Part shown: positions 56,619-64,000 of the stretch, one piece after another
Position numbering within the stretch: the first letter of the stretch is position 1
Layout: every line of letters starts with the position of its first letter
Assembly: GCA_020161015.1 (NCBI GenBank)
Contig: JAIUOT010000017.1
Span: 124,001 to 188,000, forward strand
Direction of reading: 5' to 3'
Length of the DNA stretch: 64,000 nt
DNA from: Actinomycetota bacterium
GTDB lineage: Bacteria; Actinomycetota; Actinomycetes; Propionibacteriales; Propionibacteriaceae
The notes under the pieces: generated by a model
The model's database searches: none
Seen by the model: the letters and a program-made list of their open reading frames with translations, nothing else
Told to the model about the DNA's origin: nothing
Program-made: the position numbers and the translations under genes

Positions 56619-59053
56619 TCGTTGTCTCCTCCGGTGCTCCGCACGGCGGCGGACGCCTGGCCCCCCACCAGGTCGCCGGCGTCCGGCCACACCCAGTCGG
56701 CGATCTCGGGCAGGTCGGTGCCCCATTGGTAGGCGTAGGCGCGGGCCTCGATGCGGCGGTCGACCATGTTCTGGCGCAGCGTCGCGTACCGGGCCCGCAG
56801 CGACGGCACGCGATCGATGACGTCGATCACGAGGTGGAAGCGGTCGATGTCGTTGCGCATGCACATGTCGAACGGCGTCGTGGTCGACCCCTTCTCCTTG
56901 AACCCCCGCACGTGCAGGTTGGCGTGGTTCGTGCGGCGGTAGGCCAGCCGGTGCACCAGCCACGGGTAGCCGTGGAAGGCGAAGATGATCGGCTTGTCGC
57001 TGGTGAAGATGGTGTCGAAGTCGGAATGGCTCAGGCCGTGGGGGTGTTCGGCGGCGTCCTGGAGCCGCATAAGGTCGACCACGTTCACCACCCGCACCTT
57101 CAACTCCGGGATGTGGGTGCGCAGCAGGTCGGCCGCGGCCAGCACTTCCAGGGTCGGAACGTCACCGGCGCAGGCCAGCACCACGTCCGGTTCGGTGCCG
57201 GGCTCCTCCGTGCCGGCCCACTCCCAGATGCCGAGGCCCCGGGTGCAGTGCGCGATGGCCTCGGCCATGTTCAGGAACACCGGCTCGGGCTGCTTGCCGG
57301 CGACCACGACGTTGACGTACTGCTTGCTGCGCAGGCAGTGGTCGAACGTCGACAGCAGCGTGTTGACGTCCGGCGGCAGGTAGATCCGGATCACCTCCGG
57401 GCTCTTGTTGAGCACCACGTCGAGGAAGCCGGGGTCCTGGTGGCTGAAGCCGTTGTGGTCCTGGCGCCACACGTGGGAGCTGAGCAGGTAGTTCAGGGAC
57501 GCGACCGGACGCCGCCAGCCGATCTCGTTGGTCGACTCCATCCACTTGGCGTGCTGGTTGAACATCGAGTCGACGACGTGGATGAAGGCCTCGTAGGAGT
57601 TCATCAGGCCGTGCCGTCCGGTGAGCAGGTAGCCCTCCAGCCAACCCTGGCACTGGTGCTCGCTCAACACCTCGACCACCTGGCCTTGGCGGCGCATCGG
57701 GTCGGGGGCGTCGGTGGGCAGGTAGTCACCGAGCCACTGCTTCGGCGTCGCCTCATACATCGCCTGCAAGCGGTTGGACGCGGTCTCGTCCGGCCCGAAC
57801 ACCCGGAAGTTCGCCGGGTTGCGCCGCGACACCTCGGCCAGGAACTCACCCAGCCGCTTGGTCGACTCCACCATCGGCCCGCCGTGGCCATCGGCGTCGG
57901 GTTCGACGGCGAAGTCGCGGAAGTCGGGCATCAGCAGGTCCTTCAGCAGCAGGCCGCCGTTGGTGACCGGGTTGGCCGACATCCGTCGTTCCCCGGACGG
58001 ACGCAGGGCGCCCAGGCGTCCCACCAGCGCACCGTCGTCCTCGAACAGCTCCTCGGCCCGGTAGCTGCGCAGCCAGTCCTCGAGCACCTTCAGGTGCTCA
58101 TCGGAGTCGCGGGCGCTGGCCAGTGGCACCTGGTGGCTGCGCCAGTGGTCCTCGGTCTGCTTGCCGTCCACCGACGACGGCCCCGTCCAGCCCTTCGGGG
58201 TGCGGAAGACGATCATCGGCCAGCGCGGGCGCTCCACGGCGTCCGGGCCGGCCTGCGCCGCTGCTGCCTTGATCTGCGCGATCCGGTCCAGCGCGTCGTC
58301 CAGCACGGCGGCGAACCGCTTGTGCGCCTCGAGGTGGTCGTCGTCGACCCCGGCGGTGAAGAACAACGGCTCGTGCCCGTAGCCGCGCATCAGGTCGGCG
58401 AGCTCTGCCTCCGGGATCCGGGCCAGCACGGTCGGGTTCGCGATCTTGTAGCCGTTCAGGTGCAGCACCGGCAGCACGACGCCGTCGGTCACCGGGTTGA
58501 TGAACTTGTTGCCGTGCCACCCGGTGGCCAGCGGACCGGTCTCGGCCTCGCCGTCACCGACCACCGCGAAGGTGATCTGGTCCGGCGCGTCGAACACCGA
58601 GCCGTACGCATGCGACAACGAGTAGCCCAGCTCGCCGCCCTCGTGGATCGAACCCGGGCACTCCGGCGACACGTGCGACGGGATACCGCCCGGGAACGAG
58701 AACTGCTTGAACAGCCGGCCCAGCCCCGCCTCGTCAGGCGTGATGCTCGGGTAGACCTCGGTGTAGGTGCCGTCGAGGTACGCGTTCGCGACCAGCCCGG
58801 GTCCGCCGTGGCCAGGCCCCGCGATGTAGATCGCGTTCAGGTCACGCTCCACGATGGCCCGGTTGAAGTGCGCGTAGAGGAAGTTCAACCCGGGCGTGGT
58901 TCCCCAGTGGCCCAGCAGGCGCCGCTTCACGTCGTCGCGCGAGAGCGGACGCCGCAGCAGCGGATTATCGAGCAGGTAGATCTGGCCCACCGAGAGGTAG
59001 TTGGCCGCCCGCCACCACTGCTCGAGCAGTTCGGCGGTCTCGTCGCTGATCAT
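56615..59053 (-). CDS. xfp: Phosphoketolase (xylulose-5-P/fructose-6-P)
   Basis: 812-residue ThDP enzyme splitting xylulose-5-phosphate or fructose-6-phosphate into acetyl-phosphate plus erythrose-4- or glyceraldehyde-3-phosphate. [43 protein letters not shown] and the ThDP motif [19 protein letters not shown] are intact; [10 protein letters not shown] and [15 protein letters not shown] come later. It gives a bypass of lower glycolysis producing acetyl-P for ATP. GGGAG precedes the ATG at 59053. A promoter pair lies at 59113-59085, and a LuxR gene diverges. Confidence 0.95.
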   Translation of the reverse strand: MISDETAELLEQWWRAANYLSVGQIYLLDNPLLRRPLSRDDVKRRLLGHWGTTPGLNFLYAHFNRAIVERDLNAIYIAGPGHGGPGLVANAYLDGTYTEVYPSITPDEAGLGRLFKQFSFPGGIPSHVSPECPGSIHEGGELGYSLSHAYGSVFDAPDQITFAVVGDGEAETGPLATGWHGNKFINPVTDGVVLPVLHLNGYKIANPTVLARIPEAELADLMRGYGHEPLFFTAGVDDDHLEAHKRFAAVLDDALDRIAQIKAAAAQAGPDAVERPRWPMIVFRTPKGWTGPSSVDGKQTEDHWRSHQVPLASARDSDEHLKVLEDWLRSYRAEELFEDDGALVGRLGALRPSGERRMSANPVTNGGLLLKDLLMPDFRDFAVEPDADGHGGPMVESTKRLGEFLAEVSRRNPANFRVFGPDETASNRLQAMYEATPKQWLGDYLPTDAPDPMRRQGQVVEVLSEHQCQGWLEGYLLTGRHGLMNSYEAFIHVVDSMFNQHAKWMESTNEIGWRRPVASLNYLLSSHVWRQDHNGFSHQDPGFLDVVLNKSPEVIRIYLPPDVNTLLSTFDHCLRSKQYVNVVVAGKQPEPVFLNMAEAIAHCTRGLGIWEWAGTEEPGTEPDVVLACAGDVPTLEVLAAADLLRTHIPELKVRVVNVVDLMRLQDAAEHPHGLSHSDFDTIFTSDKPIIFAFHGYPWLVHRLAYRRTNHANLHVRGFKEKGSTTTPFDMCMRNDIDRFHLVIDVIDRVPSLRARYATLRQNMVDRRIEARAYAYQWGTDLPEIADWVWPDAGDLVGGQASAAVRSTGGDNE

Positions 59054-59084
59054 GGTGCTCCCGTCGTCGGTTGGCCGTCGCCTC

Positions 59085-59113
59085 ATTCTTTGCCCGCCTC
59101 GTGCAGGTATCAA
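59085..59113 (-). promoter_or_regulatory. Sigma70-type promoter of xfp
   Basis: Minus strand: -35 TTGATA (59113-59108), 17-bp spacer, -10 AAGAAT (59090-59085), about 32 nt before the xfp ATG. Confidence 0.6.
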
Positions 59114-59223
59114 CCAACACGGGGCGCGGATCTGACGACCAGTGGGTATTACCCCGTAGCGGAATAGGCCCTCGGCCCCCGCTGTTGGGGTGTTCAGCGC
59201 GGTTCTCGGACGGGAGGTCGGGC

Positions 59224-59916
59224 GTGGATCGTGGTCAGCGAGCAGTTCTGATCGTCGGCATGTTGAGCGAGGCATCCGAGGCGATCGTCGCGGACGCCGA
59301 CGTCGAGCAGGTCATCTGCCGGCACCTGGCGGAGGGCGTTCAGGCGGACGCCGCCGTGTGCTTCGTGCCGGGCGCCGACGGCGGACGAGTCCTCGGCGGG
59401 CATCCGGACCGCACGATCGCGTCCGTCCTCGCCCAGTCACTGGACGACGCCGACTTCGCCTCGGCCTCACAGGCCCCGCTCCAGGTGCGGGCGGTCGGCC
59501 TCGGCCACGTCCTGGTCGTCGCACCGCCCCCACTCGAGCTCGCCGAGGACGGCACCGAGCGCCGTGCGCTCGCCTTCTCGCGGGCCGACGGGTTCGACGA
59601 GGCGGGCGTGCTGCTGCTCCACGAGGCCATCCCGCCGCTGACCGCCCTGATGCCCCACGCGATCGCTGTCACCGAGCGCAGGGAGAAGGCCCGCGCCGGC
59701 AGGGACGCGGCGCGCGAGTTCGGACTCACCGGCCGCGAGCTGGAGGTCCTCGAACTGCTCGCGCAGGGCCTGCTGGCCACGTCCATCGCGTCGCGGCTCT
59801 CGCTCTCGCCCCGGACCGTCCACAAGCACCTGGGCAACATCTACGACAAGCTCGGCGTGCACGACCGCCTCGTGGCGGTCAGCCTCGCCCGTGGACGCGG
59901 CCTCGTCGCCGCCTGA
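59224..59916 (+). CDS. LuxR-family transcriptional regulator
   Basis: 230 residues. The C-terminal 65 residues are a LuxR helix-turn-helix: [48 protein letters not shown]. The N-terminal ~150 residues resemble a GAF-like sensing domain rather than a receiver domain (no phospho-Asp pattern). GTG at 59224 has GGGAGG upstream. Divergent from xfp, 170 nt apart, so control of xfp is likely; inference. Confidence 0.82.
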   Translation: MDRGQRAVLIVGMLSEASEAIVADADVEQVICRHLAEGVQADAAVCFVPGADGGRVLGGHPDRTIASVLAQSLDDADFASASQAPLQVRAVGLGHVLVVAPPPLELAEDGTERRALAFSRADGFDEAGVLLLHEAIPPLTALMPHAIAVTERREKARAGRDAAREFGLTGRELEVLELLAQGLLATSIASRLSLSPRTVHKHLGNIYDKLGVHDRLVAVSLARGRGLVAA

Positions 59917-59938
59917 CCTGTCCGGGGACGCCCCAGGC

Positions 59939-61009
59939 TCAGGGCTGTTCCGCCAGCGTGAGGCTGGTGGTGCGTGCCGACCCGTCCCGCACGTAGTCGA
60001 CCGCGACCGCCTGGCCCACGTTCGCGCTCACCAGCAGCCACGCGAGCGACACGCTGTTGGCCGGCCCACCGTTCAGCCCGGTGATCACGTCGCCCTCCTC
60101 GAGCCCGGCTTCTGCCGCCGGTCCCGCCGGGGCGACCGCCTGCACGAAGAGCCCCGCACTGGTGCCGAAACGGTCAGCGGTGTCCTGGCTGATCTCCGCG
60201 GTCTGGGCACCGATCCACGGATGCGTTGCCCGGCCGCTGGCCAGCAACTGGTCGACGATCCGCTGGGCCGTGGACGCCGGCACGGCGAAGCCGATGCCCA
60301 CGCTGCCGCCGCCGGCGACGCCCTGCGCGTTCGGGACGGTGGAGATGGCGGTGTTCACGCCGACCAGGCGGACGTCGCAGGTCACCAGCGGGCCGCCGGA
60401 GTTCCCGGGGTTGATCGACGCGTCGGTCTGGATGGCGCCGGCGAGCACCGTCGTACCACCGCTGGCCTTCGGAGCGGGGACGTGGCGGTCGAGGGCGCTG
60501 ACGATGCCGCTGGTGACGGTGCCGGACAACCCCAGCGGGGCACCCAACGCCACCACGGGCTGCCCGACGGTGAGAGGCTCGCGCGGTGCGAGCAGCAACG
60601 TCGGCAGCTTGTTGCGGTCGATCTTGAGGACCGCGAGGTCGGTGATCGGATCCGTCCCGACGAGGCGGGCCGGCAGTTGCTCGCCGTTGTTCAGGAGCAC
60701 CTGGATGGTGCCGGAGTCGACGGCGGCGGCGATCACGTGGTCGTTGGTGAGGATCACGCCGTCCGCCCGGATCACGGCGCCGCTGCCCGACCCGGAGCCG
60801 CTCGCGCCGGTGACGAACACCGTGACCACCGACGGCAGCGCCGCGGTCGCGACCCGCGTCGTGTCACAGGCGCCCGGCGAGGGAGACAGCTTCACCGCGG
60901 CCAGGCCGCCGAGCCCGCCGCCGACCAGGGCGAGCGCCACGGCCAGGCCGATCAGCTCCAGCCAGGTGAGCGACGGTCGCTGGGACCACCAGCGGTTTCG
61001 CGCGGTCAT
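59939..61009 (-). CDS. Membrane-anchored HtrA-like trypsin-family serine protease with PDZ domain
   Basis: 356 residues. One N-terminal membrane segment (LIGLAVALALVGGGLGGLAAV) precedes a trypsin-like domain with triad H (LTNDHVIAAA), D (TDLAVLKID) and S (NPGNSGGPL), then a C-terminal PDZ domain (GLEEGDVITGLNG). It acts outside the membrane in protein quality control. GAGGAAGAG precedes the ATG. It lies downstream of the CDF gene with a 27-nt gap, so co-transcription is possible. Confidence 0.9.
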   Translation of the reverse strand: MTARNRWWSQRPSLTWLELIGLAVALALVGGGLGGLAAVKLSPSPGACDTTRVATAALPSVVTVFVTGASGSGSGSGAVIRADGVILTNDHVIAAAVDSGTIQVLLNNGEQLPARLVGTDPITDLAVLKIDRNKLPTLLLAPREPLTVGQPVVALGAPLGLSGTVTSGIVSALDRHVPAPKASGGTTVLAGAIQTDASINPGNSGGPLVTCDVRLVGVNTAISTVPNAQGVAGGGSVGIGFAVPASTAQRIVDQLLASGRATHPWIGAQTAEISQDTADRFGTSAGLFVQAVAPAGPAAEAGLEEGDVITGLNGGPANSVSLAWLLVSANVGQAVAVDYVRDGSARTTSLTLAEQP

Positions 61010-61036
61010 CTCTTCCTCCTCAGTGCCCGTGCGGGC

Positions 61037-61924
61037 TCAGTACGCCAGGTCGGGGTCGGTGGTGAGTTCGACGTTCGCCCACACGTCGTAGCCGAGCGGG
61101 TCCAGCCCTGCGATGAGAGAGCGGCGGACCTTGTCCTCCTCCGACACGTCCCACTCTCCCGCACCGACGAGGTAATCCACCTCGACATACAGGCGGCGTC
61201 CCAGCTTGGTCGCACGGACGATCGGCTCGCCCAGGCCGAACTCGCCTGCGACGCGTCGTGCCTCCGCCTCGATGCCGCGGGACACTTCCGCGGGCGGTGC
61301 GGCCTCGAGGATCTCCCGGCCGCCGGAGGTGAGCAGCCGCCACGGGACGGGTGCGAGGACTGCGACGGCCACCAGCACGAGCACCGGGTCGGCGTACCGG
61401 ACGACCGCCTCCCACCCGAGCGCGTCCGCGCCGGTCGCCGCCGCCGCCCCGACGGCGATGATCGCGCTGAGCAGCGCGCCGGCCTTCCACTGGTCGGCCT
61501 CTGCGGCCGCCAGTTCCGACCGCGGCGCCAGCCGGGGGAGCCCCAGCATCACCGCGATGGCCACGACGAGCGTGAGCACCCCGTAGCCGACCACGCTGGC
61601 CGGGGCCGCGTCCGTCCCGCCGGCGAGCAGCAGGGAGATCGAGTCGAACGCCGCATAGAACAGCGTGGCGGTGAGCGCGGCGCCCTGGACGACGATCGCC
61701 ACCGGGATCACGGCCTCGCGGCCGAACGGGTAGCGCTCGTCGGGCTCCAGTCCGGCGGCCCAGGAGGCCAGCAGGGACAGTCCGGACAGTGCCGTCCCGA
61801 AGATGGTGAAGATGCCGTCGAACAGGACGATCCTGGCGTCTGCGACGAGGCCCCACACGACGCCGACGACGCCGACGAGCAGCGACGCGTAGACCGACAG
61901 CCGCAGCGCCCTGGCCTCGCTCAC
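61037..61924 (-). CDS. Cation diffusion facilitator (CDF) transporter
   Basis: 295 residues with six predicted membrane helices and a C-terminal cytoplasmic domain (VRATKLGRRLYVEVDYLVG). CDF pumps export Zn, Mn, Fe or similar divalent ions by proton exchange. The canonical HxxxD/DxxxD metal motifs are only partly visible: VLFDGIFTIFG in the second helix and QWKAGALLSA in the fifth, so the metal is uncertain. The GTG overlaps the stop of the upstream channel gene in a GTGA. Confidence 0.75.
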   Translation of the reverse strand: MSEARALRLSVYASLLVGVVGVVWGLVADARIVLFDGIFTIFGTALSGLSLLASWAAGLEPDERYPFGREAVIPVAIVVQGAALTATLFYAAFDSISLLLAGGTDAAPASVVGYGVLTLVVAIAVMLGLPRLAPRSELAAAEADQWKAGALLSAIIAVGAAAATGADALGWEAVVRYADPVLVLVAVAVLAPVPWRLLTSGGREILEAAPPAEVSRGIEAEARRVAGEFGLGEPIVRATKLGRRLYVEVDYLVGAGEWDVSEEDKVRRSLIAGLDPLGYDVWANVELTTDPDLAY

Positions 61925-62760
61925 GAGCGGTACCGCGAGTCGTCGTTGACGAAGGCGTAGTAGAGCCCGATGAGCACGCCGCCGCCGATGAAGTTGCCGA
62001 TCAGGGCGATGGCCACGTTGCCCAGCGCGAGGCCGACGTCGATGCCCGACTTGAGCCCGACGATCAGGAACAGGATGGTGTTGGCCACCGAGTGCTCGAG
62101 GCCGAGGAAGGCGAAGATGAAGACCGCGGTGATCATCGCCAGGGACTTGGTGAGGTCCTCCTTGATGAAGCCGTTGTAGACGAGCAGCATCGCCACGTTG
62201 ATCATCAGGTTGCACAGGATCGCCCGGACGAGCAGGTCGGACCAGCCGAGCGGCCCGGCGGTCAGGTAGCCGAGCTTCACCGCGACCGCATGCTCCATCT
62301 CGGCCAGCGCCGGCCCGCTGCCCAGCGTGCTGAACACCATGAGCACCGCGACGAGCAGGCCACCGAGGATGTTGCCGAGGTAGCACAACCCGAGCATCCG
62401 GACGGCCCTGGGCCACTTCACCCGCTTGTAGTAGGCGCCGATCGAGGCGACCATCATGTTCGAGGTCAGCAGTTCGGACTTGGTGTAGTAGATGAACACC
62501 AGCGCCCATCCGAAGACCAGGGCGCCGACCAGCTTGCCGATGCCGGTGAGCGGGTTTCCCCCCACCGAGAGGGCGGAGAAGGTCGCGACGACGCTGAAGT
62601 ACGCGCCGTAGAACACCGCGATGAGGATGCCGGCGGTGCCGGCCCGCTGGAGGTAGCGGACGGCCAGCTGGCCGGACATCGCCGTCTTGGTCTCCAGCGC
62701 CTCCAGAGCGGTGCTGATGAAGAACTTCCCGGGGAACAGCCGCTCGGTGTCGGTCGCCAT
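61921..62760 (-). CDS. Formate/nitrite transporter family (FNT) channel
   Basis: 279 residues with six membrane helices of the FocA/NirC fold (LCYLGNILGGLLVAVLMVF and LGNVAIALIGNFIGGGVLIGLYY). FNT pentamers move formate, nitrite or related anions. The LxxxGxxxxxN type filter segments are present around ALCNLMINVAMLLVYNG-like residues. First gene of the FNT-CDF-HtrA set; no pyruvate formate-lyase or nitrite reductase nearby to settle the substrate. Confidence 0.88.
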   Translation of the reverse strand: MATDTERLFPGKFFISTALEALETKTAMSGQLAVRYLQRAGTAGILIAVFYGAYFSVVATFSALSVGGNPLTGIGKLVGALVFGWALVFIYYTKSELLTSNMMVASIGAYYKRVKWPRAVRMLGLCYLGNILGGLLVAVLMVFSTLGSGPALAEMEHAVAVKLGYLTAGPLGWSDLLVRAILCNLMINVAMLLVYNGFIKEDLTKSLAMITAVFIFAFLGLEHSVANTILFLIVGLKSGIDVGLALGNVAIALIGNFIGGGVLIGLYYAFVNDDSRYRS

Positions 62761-62817
62761 GGGAGAACCGTGCCAGAACTGCCGGTGCGGCGTCAGCCGT
62801 CCCGCGCACCTGGGCCA

Positions 62818-62980
62818 CCGCGGGTTTCCGGCCGCTCCCGGTCGGTCGCGCGGGGTCCCGAACGGTCACCGCGGGTTTCGGTGCGCTATCGGGCCTCTCC
62901 GGCGGGCATTTGCGCGCCGAAACCCGCGGTGAAGCGGGGACGGCGACCTGAGCGTGGCGTAGGCGCGCCGAAACCCGCGG
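62818..62980. repeat. Four CCGCGGGTTTC repeats in the 355-bp gap upstream of thrS
   Basis: Direct copies of CCGCGGGTTTC at 62818 and 62869; inverted copies GAAACCCGCGG at 62919 and 62970, each of the latter preceded by GCGCGCC. The middle pair can form a 20-bp stem with one mismatch and a ~25-nt loop. The remaining gap (62761-63115) holds a further GC-rich hairpin near 63072-63103 and no ORF or tRNA. Confidence 0.6.
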
Positions 62981-63115
62981 CGAGGCGCGGGGAGGGGCGG
63001 GGTGTGGACGCCCGTCGGGCCGCGGGGAGCGTGGCAGGGTGAAGACGGGCGCCCGGAAGGGGCAGAATGGTCGCCGGACCGGCACGTGGCCGGTCGCCGT
63101 CCGGAAGGAATCCCT

Positions 63116-64000
63116 GTGTCTGTCTCCCTCACCGTGGTGCGTCCCGAGTCGCGCGAACCCCGGGTGGTCGAGACGGGCACTACCGGCCTCGACCTGTTCG
63201 GCACCGACCGGACGGTGGTCGCCGCCCGGGTGAACGGCGTCGTCGTGGACCTGTCCGCGGAACTTCACGACGGCGACGAGGTCGAGCCCGTCCTCGCGTC
63301 GAGCGACGCGGGCCTGGCGATCGTGCGCCACTCCTGCGCGCACGTGACCGCCCAGGCGCTCCAGCGGCTGCACGCGGACGCCAAGCTGGGCATCGGGCCG
63401 CCGATCACCGACGGCTTCTACTACGACTTCGACGTGGCGCACCCGCTGACCCCCGAGGACCTGAAGGCGATCGAGAAGGTGATGTCCGGCATCGTCAAGG
63501 AGCGGCAGCGGTTCGTCCGGCGCGCCGTGACCGACGAGCAGGCCGCGGCCGAACTCGCGTCCGAGCCGTACAAGCTCGAACTGATCGGTCTCAAGGGGTC
63601 GGCCACCTCCACCGAGGGCGCCTCGGTCGAAGTGGGTGCCGGCGAGCTGACCATCTACGACAACGTCCGCGGGGACGGCACTGTGGCCTGGAAGGACCTG
63701 TGCCGCGGCCCGCACGTGCCGCACACCGGGTACCTCGGCAACGCCTGGTCGATCACCCGCAGCTCTGCGGCGTACTGGCGTGGCGACCAGCGCAACGCCC
63801 AGCTCCAGCGCGTGTACGGCACCGCGTGGGCCACCAAGGACGACCTCGTCGCCTACCAGAACCGGCTCGCCGAGGCCGCCCGGCGCGACCACCGCAAGCT
63901 GGGCGCCGAGCTCGACCTGTTCAGCTTCCCCGAGGAACTGGGCGCCGGTCTGCCGGTGTTCCACCCGAAGGGCGGGGTGATCAAGCGCGTGATGGAGGAC
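63116..64000 (+). CDS. thrS: Threonyl-tRNA synthetase (N-terminal part; continues beyond window)
   Basis: The first 295 residues are present, in frame to the window end. A TGS domain (residues 1-60), the second additional domain with HxxxH editing motif ([14 protein letters not shown]) and the catalytic core start ([39 protein letters not shown]) are visible. The enzyme charges tRNA-Thr and edits Ser. The GTG at 63116 is supported by AAGGAA five nt upstream. The long repeat-bearing leader may control expression. Confidence 0.95.
   Translation, partial: MSVSLTVVRPESREPRVVETGTTGLDLFGTDRTVVAARVNGVVVDLSAELHDGDEVEPVLASSDAGLAIVRHSCAHVTAQALQRLHADAKLGIGPPITDGFYYDFDVAHPLTPEDLKAIEKVMSGIVKERQRFVRRAVTDEQAAAELASEPYKLELIGLKGSATSTEGASVEVGAGELTIYDNVRGDGTVAWKDLCRGPHVPHTGYLGNAWSITRSSAAYWRGDQRNAQLQRVYGTAWATKDDLVAYQNRLAEAARRDHRKLGAELDLFSFPEELGAGLPVFHPKGGVIKRVMED

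Noticed and set aside
56726..59167. 813-codon open frame opposite phosphoketolase
   Set aside because: Shadow frame; xfp motifs are all intact on the other strand.
62811..62880. T-box riboswitch before thrS
   Set aside because: TGGGCCACCGCGGG superficially resembles the T-box bulge, but no specifier loop or UGGNACCGCG match is present and the segment is a four-copy repeat.

Overview
This is a gene-dense, very GC-rich chromosomal window from an actinobacterium. Evidence is the strong G/C third-position bias, many GTG starts, 4-base stop/start overlaps, and lineage-typical families (SepH, DUF3000, DUF3093, DUF3710, DUF4193, DUF5679, DUF5998, UPF0182, TrkA-type CeoB/CeoC). Two stretches follow gene orders I remember from Mycobacterium tuberculosis: uvrD2 - ABC1 kinase - PDZ protease - UPF0182, and DUF4193 - DUF3093 - dut - DUF3710 - OB-fold - ceoC/ceoB - APC permease - TrmA-like - dxs - RNase D - DUF3000. 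The PPA1309-type protein, phosphoketolase and polyphosphate kinases suggest Propionibacteriaceae; that placement is inference.

Layout. 1-7.5 kb: recC-recB on the minus strand (recB leaves the window) facing a UvrD2-type helicase. 7.5-17.9 kb: a methyltransferase, ABC1 kinase, ThiF-like protein, small zinc ribbon, YgjP-type metallopeptidase, zincin-2 protein, Lon-like PDZ protease, PPA1309 protein and the large UPF0182 membrane protein. 17.9-27.3 kb: a first PPK2, a second-type GyrA/ParC subunit, an APP1-type phosphatase, a DUF5998/phosphodiesterase pair, thymidine kinase and the cell-division protein SepH. 27.4-35.1 kb: the dut block, the K+-linked ceoB/ceoC pair divergent from a KimA-like permease, and an RNA m5U-methyltransferase-like protein. 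35.2-38.5 kb: aconitase with a palindromic operator candidate, then a small membrane protein.

At 38.55-39.98 kb sits an intact IS481-type element with a 15-bp target duplication and internal iterated end repeats. It has rewritten the last codons of the membrane protein. 40-47.9 kb: a lineage-specific small protein, dxs, RNase D/DUF3000, MsrB, a Prim-PolC/LigC-like repair pair and a second PPK2. 47.9-50.7 kb: a CbiX-like protein, an MFS permease and four tRNAs. 50.7-53.4 kb looks like an accessory islet behind the tRNA cluster: an anchored DUF4230-like protein and a frame-broken alpha/beta hydrolase with a hydrophobic C-terminal domain. 53.4-64 kb: a slipin, a DUF222-HNH protein, a phosphoglycerate-mutase-like phosphatase coupled to phosphoketolase with a divergent LuxR regulator, an HtrA-like protease, a CDF transporter coupled to a formate/nitrite channel, and the start of thrS behind a repeat-rich 355-bp gap.

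About ten genes have a TANNNT -10 box only 6-9 nt before the start codon and no Shine-Dalgarno, so leaderless mRNAs look common here. I found no CRISPR array, rRNA or prophage, and no large undescribed system. The least explained pieces are the accessory islet at 50.7-53.4 kb, the iterated IS ends, the degenerate active sites (zincin-2, CbiX-like), and the intergenic repeats at 11.7, 23.1 and 62.8 kb.
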